Assembly (NCBI GenBank): GCA_030340625.1
Contig: JAOPHQ010004839.1
Span: 328,501-392,500 of the forward strand
Source of the DNA: Merluccius polli
Taxonomy: Eukaryota > Chordata > Actinopteri > Gadiformes > Merlucciidae
Length of the DNA: 64,000 nucleotides
Direction of reading: 5' to 3'
A program made the position numbers and the translations under genes. The notes beneath the pieces are model-generated. The model did not search any database. It worked only from the letters and a program-made list of their open reading frames with translations, and was not told where the DNA came from. Below, in pieces: positions 1-30,799 of the stretch (position 1 is the first letter of the stretch; each line of letters starts with the position of its first letter).

Positions 1-178
1 TATATGAAGGATGGGATAGTTAATCCCAGACGTTTAAAAAAAAAAAAAAAGATATTTGGCTTGAACCTCACTCTTTCCTGAGAAACACAGTGTCATATTT
101 TATCTCCAGTGTACCCTGATACCATAAACTCTTGATACCCACTGCTGTGTCACTGTATTAGTCTTGCTCCAGGCTGCT

Positions 179-3100
179 TCACCGGCAGAGGTGCTGTACC
201 AACCAAAGAGCGACGTTCATGAAACCATCTGACTCTGCATCCACTTTGGAAAGTGAATGGTTGTTGCCCGGATACCACAACAACCTAATAAGTGGGGGGA
301 ATGAAGAGGTCAAATTACCATACAAGCATTAAACCGCAGGTTGTGTTGCTACTGGTGATACCGGCTACTGAAATGCCATCATGTGACACTTACTGGACAG
401 GGACTTGCAGTGCCTTCAGAGCCCGATAGTACTCAATGCCTTGCTTGTTGGGGACACGCTTGTCTTCTTCCCCCAGCAAAAGCAACACTGGTGTCTTCAC
501 CTGGGGAAGATTTAAAACACAAAAACCCATGTCATGCATTATTTGGAGACCACTGATGAACCAGCGTGACTGCTCGCAATAGACTGGCTAAGTCACGCCC
601 ACCTCATGCATCACGTGTGGACCTTAGAAACGGAAAAATGTGCGTGGGAGTCAACGGCTAAATTAAGTGGTGTTAATCAATGTGGAAAGAATTTTCCACA
701 TCAAGATATATCAAATTGGTTTAAAAATTGTCATGGGTACAACTGTGTACATACAAAAAAAAATAAAGAGACTGAAACGAACAATAGTAGGCTGGCACCC
801 ATACATAAAAATGAACACAGTCGCTCAAACACTGTCATTAAAGTTACTCTTGCTGCTTTTTGCTCCCTCTTTGAGCCATATACGCCAGATAACTAATGTT
901 GACTGGCCTTACAGTCTCGTACCCATGACATGTTTTAAACAAATGACATTTCTTGATGTGGAAAATTCAATTTCAATTAGACAAACCCTGCCAGGAGCAT
1001 TTCATGGACATTCAGATCAAAATCCAAACTTTTTTAAAATTTAGCTCCATTGATTCCCATTGAACTTTACAGTTTCTAAGGTCCAGACGTGATGTTTGAG
1101 GTGGGCGTGACTTAGCCTCTCTATTGCACTGACCTTTGCAATATGTTTAATGGGAGACTTGTTCAGCATCTGCTCCCAAACGGCAGGGTCGGGCAGACAG
1201 TCTGCACTGTAGTTGAAACCGCTTTCCACCATACACCTGCACGTTTTTACAATGAAGTCAGACAGGAAAAGAATAAGCAACAACTAGCTTTGACGTGGTT
1301 ATCTCTCTCACTCTCACTTTCACCCACACCCCAAGTGCTCACATAAGCGCAGGTGCTGGTAGATGTTTTCCGTAGTGAATCATGTAAATTGTTATAGTTA
1401 TACATATATTTAATTACCAGTCTGGTATGTCCGTGCTGCCAATCATGGAGGCCAGGTTAATGACAGGGTTGCGTGCCACACAGGCCTTGTAAAACCCTTG
1501 GTACTGGCCAATGAGATGACAGGCCAGGAAACCACCGTGGGAGCCCCCAGAAACCGCAACTTTGTGCTCGTCAAACTCCCCGCTTTTCAGGACGCTCTCT
1601 ACAGCAAACTGGTGTGAAAATAGAAATGTTAAAATGGGTGGATGAAGTGAAAGCCAAACGCACGAGTAGAACAAAAAACATTAGATTTACATTTAGTCTC
1701 CGAAACGAAAGACTAGCCACGTCTATTTAAAACATTCTTGCTATGATTACGCATCAGTGAAAGTCTACTTAAAAACATACATAGAGTTTAAATAATATTA
1801 AATAATGCCAAGAGCATTTGGACTCCTCAATGTTATTATTCATGTGGGTGTGATTAGTAAGTTCTCACATGAACATCTTGTACATCCTGGCTGCCCACGT
1901 TGCCAGGTAACGAGAGGATGTTGTCCTGGCCGTAGCCAATAGAGCCTCGATAGTTCACTGGAAAAAAAAGAAATCTATACAAATGTTTTCACTTAAAGCC
2001 ACTGAAAACCCAAAAAACACTTTTTGTTTTAAGTATGTAATTTAAGGCCGTATACATCTAATAAGCATTCAAACAAGTCATGGGAATTAATCTTATTCCT
2101 AATTCACCGTTGTTACTTGCTTTATTGTGTGCTTTCTGACACCAGGTTAAATCAGATGCAACAAAACCTTTTTGCTTTTGCAAGAATGCTATATACATTT
2201 ATACCACTCCATCTTATATACATACAGCAAGGACATTTGGCAAATAGTATTAGTGAAACCAAACCACAGGTTCACGAAGATTACAACAATTTATACTGAG
2301 AAGACGGGGATTAAAATGTCTGCGGCAGCTACAGAAGACGGTACAGAACCGACTGATGTGGAAACATGTGCAAAACCAAACACACCAACCAAACAGATTA
2401 GTTGTTTTTCTGTGATGAAACGACCTGGCACAATCTCCGTTATCAACTGTCACTGACAGCAAGTGTGTTTTAAACCACTCTACGGCATGTTCGACCGATG
2501 TGTAGACTTTCTTTAGGATACGCTGATATGGCAACTAACTATGACAAATAAAATACTCATTCATAGCTTGTCGTTTTTTTTTTTTTTACTTAGTATTACA
2601 ATGCAAATATGGATAATTATATAATTCCTCGACGGTGTGTTCATGTTATACTTTGGGTTCGTAGTAAGACAATTTGAAGGAGGCGTGGTTTGGTAGATGT
2701 CAATCAACTCAAGCCTGTCCCGGACACTCACACACAGTCCTGATCATAGCACTGATCAGCAAAACCACTTTTTTTTTATATTTATGAATTTGTTATTCAT
2801 ACTCAAATTTTGGTACATGCCAAATAAGGCACTTAGCTTTTGAGCTAAGCACGTATGCATTTTTGATATTTTTGGACTGATTGTCAGAGGCTTTAAAATG
2901 TTACTTTTGCTTATCTAATTTCACAAATATGAACAAAGGCTAATATTAATGACTATGAGTATTATACAATACATATTTTTTTATTTTTTTTATTTTTTTT
3001 TATTTTGTTAGTACATATTCAATAAGCATGAGACACTACTTCTACTTACCAAGTAACACAGCAAAGCCCATCCTACATAGTACAGACGAGGAGAGAAGCC

Positions 3101-5112
3101 ACTCAGCCACAATCACTGAATGAGGACCGCCTGAAGTGGGACAATATGTTAGACATACCATTAGCCATGAACCTTTTTTATACAAAATGTATGTCTATGC
3201 AAGTAGAAAGTAGTGTTTGCTGAATGTTTAACAAAAATCATCTAACACAAACCAATGGACAAAAATTAATATAAAGGTTGAGGAAATACCCCAGTACATA
3301 CAATTAGGTCACCATTTTTTTGTTACAATCCCAGTTTATAGCTTTTGCTATATCTTCAAGCAGAGCGAAGTCCCAACACAAAATTGACACAAACACTTAA
3401 AAAATACCAACATAGTATGCATACATCTTTAGGCAAGGGAAACAGGGGATCTGTATAGGGACATTTTCCATGATATATGGACTCCATTTATAATTTTCTA
3501 TCTCCTGCTGCCACTCAAAGCATGTTAACAATGAGTTCCTCACATTTGACCAATAACCTTGGGTTGCTTTGCTCATAGACACCTTGACAATTTGGAGGAC
3601 ACACCAGGAGGAACGAGGCATGGCACCAGCAACTGTACCTGGGAGCCAGATAGTAGCCCCTTTTACACAGCCTGTACAAGGCGGGAATGTTGTGCCTTTA
3701 TTTCACCTCACCCTTTGCATAAAACATAAAAACATTGAATGGGGGGCATTGTTGTTCCGCCTTTAAACTGGCAGGTAGTAACAGAACCAAAACCACGTCT
3801 GTGTAAAAAGGGTGAACCGGCATGGCGGGACAGGGGTCTGAAGTTTTGACTTGAGGACTTTAGCTCACTTTAGGTTTCTCTCTCCTCCATGTTCTTCTTT
3901 CAGAGACCAGCGCGAATTGACCAAGAAGAACCAAACGTCTCCATCTACGGCGTCTAAGGTCTGCGCACCTTTCTGACTCGAACCGCTCCCTCCCTTGCTT
4001 CAATTTCTCCTCGGATTTCTGATCACACAAACTCGCACAAATCGGCCATTGTAGCGTTACGCATCATGGTGTTGTATACGATGCACAGCAACTTTGCGGA
4101 CGCCAACATGCCGTGTAAAAGCAAACATGGGCGCGGCATTACACCGGCTTTGTTTGGTTCTGCCTAAAAAGGTAAAGCCAGCATAATGACGGATCTTCTT
4201 AACGGCAATATTGCGGGACCTCTGTATAAAAGGGGCTAGTGATCACTGTAATTTAGTGAATGCCTCAAATTGAGATTGACCCACCGTGAGGGTTGACGAT
4301 GAGAGGCCGTTTCAGTCCCTCCTGAACCTCCTTTGGTTTGATCAGCAAGGCTTCAAAGTCCAAGCCCGCTAGAAAATGATAATAAAAAATGTCAGTATGC
4401 CTCGTCAACAACAAACGTATGCAGTTATTCAATGTATGTATTCTATGCAAAGCTATACATATCCTCTTCAAACGATAACTCGGGGAAGACTCAGATCTCA
4501 GAACACTTTGTTTTGGCTTATTCGCTAGAGCACTTGTGTTGTGTTTACAATATCTGGCTACATACTGAATGCAACAAGTCTCAGCATTCAGAATGAAATT
4601 TATTTATAAGCACTATGGCAATTTATACCATGGCCCGGGTGTATACTCGATTCTGATTGGCTGGAAAGGTGGCATTGGCATCCTCACATCTGCTGGTCCA
4701 CTGGTCCAGGGAAATACCAGCTTATAAATGCATGTGAAATTCGACGCAGTTGCTAAATATGCAATATTTTTTAAAAATCTTGACAGTCTTAGTTACATCA
4801 AGATTAAGCTAACCAAGCATTTTTGGGTCGAAAAAAACGTATTTTAATGATTTGCAGGTGGCCATGGTGAAAGCAGAACAATTCCTTACGTATCAGATGA
4901 AAAAGAGGAAGCGTATCACATTGTAGCTAACACAACAAGTGCATGGGGGTAATTCCATGTTGCATATTTAAACTTTTTTTTTTTTTTTTTGCCATTTCAA
5001 ACTATTTTGAGAATCAGATGAGGCGTGTCATTGGTAACCAGGCAGCTCACGGTGTTATGTCACTATGTTATATTTATGTAGCAATGCACACAGTAATATA
5101 CTGTGCACACAC

Positions 5113-5176
<64 letters not shown>

Positions 5177-8100
5177 CAGTGTACACAGCACAGTATGACC
5201 TCCATCTCAAGTGCTTCAATACTTACTTCATATTATATTTCTTTTACTTAATTTCCTGTTGACAAAAATAAAACACCTGAAGTGCAACTTGCAGGTTAGC
5301 ATCCCCAGATAATTAATGTGGGGAAAGTATGAAGCAAATTGATTTTTAAATATTTTAATTTTGTTAGACTTAAAATTACGGCTTTACTCTTTTTTTGTAA
5401 TGCAACATGCAGACCAAAAAACTAACTTGGACATGACATAACTAAAAGGTAAGACAAACGCTAGAGCTGAATAGCGAGTATAACCGTCGACAGCGTTGAG
5501 CCTTGATACAGATTAAACATTTATTCATTATTTCCGTGTCACGTGTGGTCCTCTACAATTCATAGTCCCGGTCCCCAAAATCAGAACTAGCTAATTCTAA
5601 GTCAAAAAGAATGAAAACCATTTTAAAACTTGCTACATACCTTCCCCACACTAACTGGGAGTGTCGACCTGCATGTTGGTCTTTGACAGTGGACATTTTA
5701 CAGCTCTAAAAGTGTCAACATAACATTCTTAATCACCATTCTTAATCTAGTCAACATACCAGACTTTTTTTTATATAACAATGTTATCAGGATACATTAT
5801 TTCTTACTTCCCCTATGACTGATGAAAAGAATTTGAAAACATGGCTCTCAATCTCACATTGCTTGTTCTCTCAACACGCACGTGAGGAACGGTTCCTTGT
5901 TATAATGACCAATCGAAAAAAGGAGAAGTGGGAATTGGCTCTCACGATATTGGCTGTTGTCTTGATCTGCGGGAGGGCTGAAGGTGAGGATCTGCCAATC
6001 AATGTCTTGCTGAGGCTGGGATTCCTCCAGAGTAACCCAGGCAACTTCCTCTTGGGAATCCTTGGCTGGCAAGAAACCTACACTCTGAGCACAGTAAATT
6101 ACATCATCAGCGTCAGGTGATCACCATTTAACAGCAAATTGCAGGTTGGCAAACCCGGCTCATTAATGTGGGTAAAGTATGCATCAAACCAATTTAAAAA
6201 TGATTTTCATTTTCTTAAATTAAAAAAGGATACTTTCCCGTACTTTTCCCTACATTATTCCCACTTTATTTACACATGTTAAATAAACAAGATAACTCAT
6301 AAAATAGAATTAACTATTTAATAACGGAAAGCATTCCTAACTATAGGACTAAACCTACCAGACTGGGAGGGCAGTTTGGCGAGGAGCAGCTGACTACCAT
6401 CAGATCCCTCTCTACGTTCAGGAGACACCAGTTTCTGATGTCACACTCTGAAGTACAATACAGAATAGCCAGTTAGACCCAGTGCCCCAACAGCGCCATG
6501 TTTCTCACGACGCACAACGACACTGATTTGGCTATCGAGTCAGTTTTGAGACAGAAATATGCTATCTGTGAACAGAACATTGAGTTCTATGCAGAGTGTG
6601 AATGACGCAAATGCTGAAAAGGTGTCAGTGACTCACTGGCTGTCAGAGAAGTGACGCCTCCTGTGGTGATATCCACAACAAGCAGGTCCTACAATGTATA
6701 AAAACCAACAACATTAAGAACAACAACAACAGATATGCCTGGTTAATTTGCAATGAAAAAAACCCCTTCTGTTCTTTTCTCTAAGATTATGTGAGTGGTC
6801 GCCATTTCACCTTGCGGCTTCGCTGGGGACAAGCTATGAGGATGCGCTGGCTATCAGCAGACCAGCACTGGGGCGACAGTTGGGAGCTATATATACCGGT
6901 GAAGCCATCTGTAGGTAGACAGGTTAGACAGACAGACAGACAGACAGACATTATGTCTAGTATGAAACAGTATAAAAGCATTGCATGACTTGTCAAAAGG
7001 CCCCTCACCCTCTCCAGGTCTCTTCACGACCTCCACCACCACTGACGTCTTCTTGGTGTACCAGTCGTACTTCGAAACAAACAGCACACAACGTAGAATT
7101 TATTCATATATAACTCATTATTTATCGATTTATAAAGACAGCTCCTGATCAAGCAGGAGATCAGGTGTGTGGCCTTCACAAGGGGGGGTGACGCACATGT
7201 GTCTCACCATGCACAATCTGCTGCATTGCATGTGGGGTCCAAAGATGCCACACTCCAAGTAGACGATCCTACACTGGTCTGGACTGAGCCTGGGGGAGCA
7301 CACTGCACTGTCGCCAGATGACAACTGTTCTGAAGGAGACAATACACACACACACAAAATGGACTACAGTCTACTAAAATAGATCAAAATCCAGATGTAG
7401 AGCAGGGCTAATTGAGAAGTGCAACACATGAGAGGACCATGCACTCACCACACTTCCCACCAGTTAGGTCCACATAAAACAAAGAGGACCTGAGAAAAGA
7501 GCAAATGACACATATATACATATACATACATACATACAATACATAATTTGGTGGATGCTTTTATCCAAAGCATCTTACAATACCGTAAGGGTATACACTT
7601 TCAGCATGGGTGGTCCATGGGTTATGTCGAACCCCTAACCCTGGTAATGTTAATGCCATGCTCTACCAGTTGAGCAAGTCAGGACCACACATAACATTTA
7701 AAACAATTTTACTATTTAAAAAAAATCTGGTTTAAGTCAGCTGTAGTTCTAGAAAGACCAGACCAACATTGTGTGGGTTTATCATAAGTATGATTATCGT
7801 GTGTTCTCACCGTCTGTTGGGACAGTATTTCAGGCCAAGTCTGAAAGGTTCATGCCACCAGCCAACAAACACAACGCCTGTATCACCCGGAGCCCAAAAG
7901 GCCTGGGGAAGGAGAAAGGGAGCGTGGTTATGTTGATGTGCACCCAGCAGCAACATTATGAATAAGAGCACAGACTTGGAGCAGCATGGTAGTAAGTTCA
8001 CCTGTCCAGGCGAGATGTCCTCAGGCACGCCCTCCAGCACAGAGACATTGTTCCCTTCAATGTCCAACACACAGAGAACAGGGCAGCTCTTGCCAACCAG

Positions 8101-10025
8101 CGCCTCTCCCCAGTCTTCATAAAAGGCAAACTGCTTCCCCTAGAGGAGCAGCAGGGAAGAGCACAACCTAAGCAAACAGTAATCATGTGATTTAAGAGTG
8201 TCACACTCACAAGACAATGGAGGGGGAAAAATAATGTGGTTTGTCAGAATTAGCTGCAAGAGTCCCACCTTAGTTTTCTCCTTTCTTTCAATTGTTGTGC
8301 CCATCTCATCCTCATCCCCTGTAGAGGACAACTCGAGAGACTCTGTCTACAAACAAACATGTTGAATAAAGATTTTAAATAAAGAATCAATGGTAAACAA
8401 AAAAACAACAACATAGTGAACATACCATTAATCAACTTCACTGACCAACTTCAACTTAATAGCACAATATTTCTTAAGTAATATGACATGATACTATTGA
8501 CTGTGAAAGTAATAAATGGTGTGTACTGTATCCTAACGGTGCTTATAGACCTGGAAGAACGATTCAGCCTTGGGCCTCTTCCTCTCCGCCACATAAAGGA
8601 GATGGGTCTCGGAGTGAGACCACACCAGACAACCAAATTGCTCTACGGAGACACAATACAGTAGTCCAGGTGGTGAACTGAAAAAGTAAGTCTTACATCT
8701 TCTGTATGTTTGTTTCTGTAGGTCAGCCAAACGGAACAATACAAGACATCTCTTACCATCCGCGTAAACCTTGCCATGTTTTTTCAGCGCAGTCAAGTCA
8801 ATGCTCTTGGCCTTAATGTTTTTAGTCCAGATCTGGTGGGGCACATAGAGGCAGAGGACAGAGGTGAGCGACACCTCTACTTTTATTTCACATAACGTGA
8901 GAGTAGAAAACAAAGTAGTCAAGTACAACGGCAGGCAGGGGGCATCCAAAGTTGTAGAGAGAGGGACAGTTCAACAGGAATAAAGAGAGACATTGGTGCT
9001 AAGGACGGCCATCTTCTCACCTCCAGAAACTGTTTGTCCTCTCCTTTGACAGAACATTCCCTCACCACTGCCTTCATCTCTCTGGATGGAGAGTCTTTGC
9101 TCAGCACCCTTAGCAGGACAAGCCCATTAGACATCACATTAGGGTGAAACTGTGGCGCAAGTGGGAACTGTTCAGTTAGCAATTATGAACAATAAAAACA
9201 CATACTCTCCCTTGATTTCAGTGCAGTTTCCCGAAGGTCCGGAGTAAACCACAGACTTGTCATCGTGGAACACGATGTACTGCCTGCAAAACTTGACAAT
9301 CTCGTTCCTCTCCAGGTCACGCTGGCTCCACTCTGCAGAGGACCACACATTGCACACAATGTTAATGTTCACCTGAAATAAACAACCAAAAATAATAATA
9401 TCATACACACAATAACATCACACACGCGTACCTGTGTAAATGTTACTGTACTTCCCACCATACTGGGACGTGATCACGGGTCCCACGTCTGCTCTGCTCA
9501 ACACAGGGAACAGGCTGAGCTCTCTGTACAGTTTGGAGATGTCATCTGGGTTGGTCATCACCTGGAGACACGCAGCACACTCACTCACACTGCGGCTCAT
9601 GGCGGACCAACAATGTCTTACCAACAACAATGACCTATTCATAGTGGGCTGGACTCGAGGTCGGACACTCGAGTAGGATATTAGTAGGCTAATAGCAGAG
9701 CTATTATGTTGCTAGTCATGTGTGGACGGCTAGCAAGCCGTCCATCGGCTAGCTAAACTAACTATCCCAGATTTCATATTCACGTTTTTTTTCTCCGAGC
9801 CGGACCAGGATCTTCCTGCAGGAGGAACACTTTACGGCTAACATAGCCGCACCGTTGGACGCTAACTAACTCACAAGCAAGTTTCTTCAGGACGGGTCCC
9901 GTGACATTAAGTAACTACATTCGTTTTCGTATACCAATAACTACTGAGAGATGACTATGACTATGTTTATGTTTATTGTCAAATATAAATATCCGTATGT
10001 GTTGTCACTGTACCTGTAAGTCCAT
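179..10025 (-). CDS. apeh: Acylaminoacyl-peptide hydrolase, complete 23-exon gene
   Basis: Cytosolic serine peptidase (prolyl oligopeptidase family S9) that releases N-acylated, mainly N-acetylated, amino acids from peptides. Coding exons in order on the minus strand: 10025-10014, 9561-9432, 9332-9206, 9108-9021, 8832-8757, 8642-8551, 8346-8269, 8139-8002, 7902-7811, 7489-7449, 7329-7208, 7069-7009, 6908-6811, 6688-6637, 6447-6359, 6084-5946, 4368-4285, 3130-3050, 1957-1869, 1608-1418, 1236-1134, 500-394, 284-179. All join in phase with GT/AG borders, giving 731 codons plus stop (human protein 732). The first exon codes only MDLQ, chosen because the next exon opens with Val-Met right after an acceptor, matching the human MERQV start. 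The N-terminal half is the beta-propeller; the C-terminal half is the alpha/beta hydrolase. Triad: Ser586 in GGSHGGF, Asp674 in GEEDKRVP, His706 in NNHSLS. No frameshift or internal stop. Transcribed head-to-head with capza1. Confidence 0.96.
3654..4238. mobile_element. Non-autonomous DNA transposon (MITE) with TAGCCCC inverted termini
   Basis: The left end TAGCCCCTTTTACACAG (3654) and the right end ATAAAAGGGGCTA (to 4238) form imperfect inverted repeats that continue inward as GCGGGAATGTTG and CAATATTGCGGG. No transposase is encoded. The flanks allow a TA duplication but do not prove it. It sits in apeh intron 17. A related copy lies at about 26352-26720, in a cttnbp2nl intron, sharing GTGTAAAAAGGGTGAACCGG and neighbouring blocks. 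I do not assign a superfamily. Confidence 0.6.
5113..5171. repeat. (AT)n microsatellite
   Basis: About 29 uninterrupted TA units in apeh intron 16. Confidence 0.95.
5284..5690. mobile_element. MITE-like pair of ~100-bp inverted repeats in apeh intron 16
   Basis: The segment from 5284 contains TTGCAGGTTAGCATCCCCAG and TAATGTGGGGAAAGTATG. The same order appears on the opposite strand ending near 5690, giving diverged arms of about 100 bp. A third, direct-orientation partial copy lies at about 6130-6240 in the neighbouring intron. This fits a small non-autonomous DNA element plus a solo end. No clear target duplication was seen. Confidence 0.45.
7500..7684 (-). repeat. tRNA-derived SINE in apeh intron 9
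   Basis: Read on the minus strand from about 7684, the sequence opens with a tRNA-like head: an A-box-like GCTCAACTGGTAGAGC and a degenerate B-box-like GGGGTTCGAC. A tail around 7545-7580 reads GCTTTGGATAAAAGCATCC, a segment common at the ends of fish tRNA-derived SINEs. The 3' end runs into a short GTAT repeat at about 7517-7537. It lies between apeh exons 10 and 9 in the same orientation as the gene and does not touch a splice site. Confidence 0.7.
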
Positions 10026-10169
10026 GGTTGGGCAGGTGTACAGACTGCAGCTGCTGCAGGTCTCCTCTAGTGGTGCTCGTGGGCGATGTGGTGGTCACAG
10101 ACAAATCACGTCCTTCTCACTTCCTGTCAGGTGTCACGTGAGCCTCCACAAGGCACGGCATTGGTCGAG

Positions 10170-10222
<53 letters not shown>

Positions 10223-10470
10223 CACACACATTGAAATCGAGTTAAATATCAGACCTTACTTGAAGCTGTTCTGCACATTTTGACAATAAGTCGACGTTTT
10301 TTTGACTTGTAGATCCAGCGAAAAACACGTTTGTTTTGAGACTTGTTTAGTGATCTCCGTAACCATAGTAACCAGTGTAAAGGCCCCGCCCACTTGGGAG
10401 ACTGCTCTGAATATCTTTCTCATGTACTATCTTTGGCATGCTTACGGATGCAGCCCAAAATCTAGCTTTT

Positions 10471-10485
10471 GGCGCCCTCTGGTGG
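10471..10485 (-). promoter_or_regulatory. CTCF-like motif, copy 1
   Basis: On the minus strand the site reads CCACCAGAGGGCGCC, which fits every position of the vertebrate CTCF core CCASYAGRKGGCRSY. It lies in the first copy of the promoter duplication. Binding is not shown. Confidence 0.5.
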
Positions 10486-10703
10486 TCTGTTATGTTTTCT
10501 TTATCTCTGGGGTGGGTTCTGCACATGAAACAACTACATCGGCGTGATGAGAATAGGCTGGCCGTCGTTTTACATTCATATTTATTTATTTATTTGTTTA
10601 TTTATTTATGTTCAATTTTCTGCTCTGAATGCGTTATCTTTCTTATGTACTATCTTTGCTATGGTTACGGACGCACCCTCGCAGCCCAAAATCTATAGCG
10701 TTT

Positions 10704-10718
10704 GGCGCCCTCTGGTGG
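10704..10718 (-). promoter_or_regulatory. CTCF-like motif, copy 2
   Basis: The same 15-bp core as the site 233 bp upstream, in the same orientation and unchanged, although the surrounding duplication has diverged by several substitutions and indels. Confidence 0.5.
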
Positions 10719-10932
10719 TCTGTTTTTTAACCAGTTGTTTTTAGATAACAATTGTTATCTCTGGGGGGGGTTCTGCACATTAAAATCCGTTGTCATGAAG
10801 CAACTACATCGGCGAGATGAATAGGCTGGCCATTGTTTTAATATCATATTAATGTATTTATGTATTTAGCGCCACAGTGTCGACCGCAAGCATCTGCGTG
10901 TCAGTCAGTGGGTGGGGTCACAAAGAGCCAAG

Positions 10933-14237
<3,305 letters not shown>

Positions 14238-16833
14238 TGCAATTAAGGCAGGCACTGGCCAGAGAGATGGGACACTCTACTGGGCCACAACGCATCTAGA
14301 CATGTTCAAGGACTAACCAAAGCAAATATACATCAGTATGGGGCAAGGAATACAAGAAAAACACACACACATTTTTTACAATGTTAATCACAAGATTTTC
14401 AGACTGTTTGGCACAGGTGTCCATCTATTGTAAGGGAACTGTGGTTTGGGATAACATCAGTGTTTTTGGAGAAGGTTCTGTCTGCATCTATGTTGAAGGG
14501 GAGACGTGTAGAGTCAACATGCAGGGAGTGGCTCAGGACTGCTACATAAAAAAAGAAATAAAAAAAGTTTCTCTGACCATGAAAGGAATCAGACTAATCT
14601 GCCAAGAATTTGACAGTTGCTTATGTTACAAAAGCATTATGGGAAGGAATCTTAAAGGGCAGCTGTTAAATGTAAGCACAAACTCCTGTTACCACGGTTT
14701 GTTTTTTTGGAGAGGAAACTATGATCAAACAATTAACATATGAAGTATTGACAAAACCTACTGAGGAATGGGAAATTATGCACACCAAGCTTGTTGCTTT
14801 GACATGAAAATTGAAAACCCTCTACAATCATCTCAACCTCTCGTAAACCTATCATGGCATAATGGAGATGGATCAGTTAGACCCTGTTAGTCGAGTTGAT
14901 ACTATTTTCTGGTGGATTTTTAGCATTTTTCAAATTTTCTTTTTTCCGTAGCAGGTTAAGCAAAACTCCCTCCCTGCACGCCAGGCTCAATGTTTGTTGG
15001 CATCCGTGGGGCCAGAGGAAGGGTTTGTACATGTGTTGTGTGTCGTACTCTGCTGTATGCATATTTCATCCATGGCCCGCAAGCACTACTGCGAGGGCCG
15101 AAGTAATGCGAAGGCTCCTCTGCCTCTGAATCCACCATCCATTCGCTTCTCTCTCTCACCTTGTCAGTGTAACCGTAATTGCTGCAAAGCTTTTCCTTTG
15201 TTGAAGGGAAACATTTACCAAGATTTATTTGCCAAAATCTCTTTCCTATGGTAAAGAACTCCATAATCCCTCCCATGTATGCAAATCTATATTTTAATAC
15301 ACTGGCTTCTGTTTTGAGTCTTAAAATATCATACTCCAAACTGTGTTTAACCAATAAGCGTTTCTTGTGTAAGTCTATGCCAAGTGAACACTGCAGTTTT
15401 ACCATGTTTGGTGAAAGGCCAGATCAACGGTTAGAAAATGTAACATTTTAGCTGTACGTGCCGTGTTCAACCCTCACACTATATAGTAAGCTGTGTGCCG
15501 AGCAGTCACAAAGTTAAATACTGTACCTCCCCATCCGTTCAGCAAATAAATGAATCGATCATGACGGACTGTCCTTAATATTGTCATTTTCTGTTTGTCA
15601 TGTTTAGTTCATCACAGGTTGTGAGTTATTTGGCTGGTGTCACACCAGAACATGCATAACACATTTGTAGCCGTTTTTGTCAACCCAACTGAAACCGACA
15701 GACAGCAAAATAGTTTACCACGGTTGGATCATATTTACCATATTAAAATGACGATAGTATTTTACATGTTTTATTTAACTAGCAAATATAACAATAGATT
15801 AAAGGAGTGTTTAAACTAGACAATTGCCTAGGTGGTGTTTGATAGAAACTACAGAAAGTGTGGATTATCCAAACTGAGGGCATATAAAGAGGTTTGGTCC
15901 CTTTTGGTTTAAAGAAAGAACAAGTGTAATATCCCTGAATAACAAAATGACTGTGTATTTAAATTACACTTAAAAGCATAGTGCAAAGTGTTCTCAATAG
16001 AAGATTCAGTGTATCCATGACTAATATGGTGGAAACTAAATGGTGCATACACACAAAGTCATGCCATTAGGTACATTATGAGAATTCTGTGAACAAAGTT
16101 ATTTACAGTAAAGTGTTTGTAATCTTGTGTTGTCATGACCCATTTCCAAACAATTGCATTAGGATCCTTACAATAAACAAAACAAAACAAAAATCAAAGT
16201 TACCATATCAGTAGTAACTTTAAAGCAGTAGTACAGTTGTATAAAAAATATCAGCTAATGTAGGCTACACCTACAGAGCATTTGCTATGCTCATCATTTA
16301 TTGTACAGTAAACACTAGTAAGCTTCTGAATTAGAAGAAGGGCGTCAATCAGAACTGCCATTACTAAAATAAAGCCAGATTGATTCACAAGTCAAGTTTA
16401 AGATTATCGTCCTGCAGGTTTTAGGCTTGATCATACAGTCAATATACACTTCAATTTCATGGGGTTGATAGGGTGAGCAACAAATATATTCCAGGGTTCA
16501 ATAAAATAAAACAATAAAAACAAATCAATGTATGCAATCACACATTGTAATAAAATAATCCAGACTAGAACTCATTTGAAGTCGTATAAAAAGCACTTTT
16601 TTGATCCCTAAGTAAACTAAAATAGAACGTATAGCAGAAAATATAGCATTAGAATCTATTTAAGTTTGACGTGTTAGTGTGTAGACCATCGGTGTAACTG
16701 AACTGGTCGAGAGTGACGGTAAACATAAAAAAAAACAACTAATATTTTAGTTGATTAAGAGCTGACTTTAAGGACTTGAATTGGGTCACAAACATAATAA
16801 AGAAGTGTCGATTGGCCTTCACGGTGCGGTGCT
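14238..16833. other. Convergent 3' region of capza1 and cttnbp2nl
   Basis: No coding sequence is supported here. It should hold both 3' UTRs. AATAAA at 15545-15550 is a candidate capza1 polyadenylation signal. TTTATT at 16297-16302 (AATAAA on the minus strand), about 530 bases past the cttnbp2nl stop, is a candidate for the other gene. Open frames in this stretch lack family resemblance. Confidence 0.5.

Positions 16834-30799
<13,966 letters not shown>

Larger units (their letters stand above)
10402..10870. repeat. Tandem duplication of ~220-235 bp in the shared promoter
   Basis: Copy 1 starts with CTGCTCTGAATATC at 10402 and copy 2 with CTGCTCTGAATGCG at 10620. The copies share in order TGTACTATCTTTG, CAGCCCAAAATCTA, GGCGCCCTCTGGTGGTCTG, GGTTCTGCACAT and CAACTACATCGGCG. 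Small indels separate them (marker spacing 218 to 233 bp). Confidence 0.85.
10026..10932. promoter_or_regulatory. Head-to-head apeh / capza1 promoter interval
   Basis: The two start codons point away from each other across 907 bp, so both core promoters should lie here. The interval holds a C-run followed by (AC)n at about 10171-10220, and a tandem duplication (about 10402-10619 and 10620-10870). Both copies contain GGCGCCCTCTGGTGG (10471-10485 and 10704-10718); its reverse complement fits the CTCF core. The capza1 start sits in CAAGATGGCGGAC, which resembles a YY1 site. Transcription start sites are not visible from the sequence. Confidence 0.6.
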
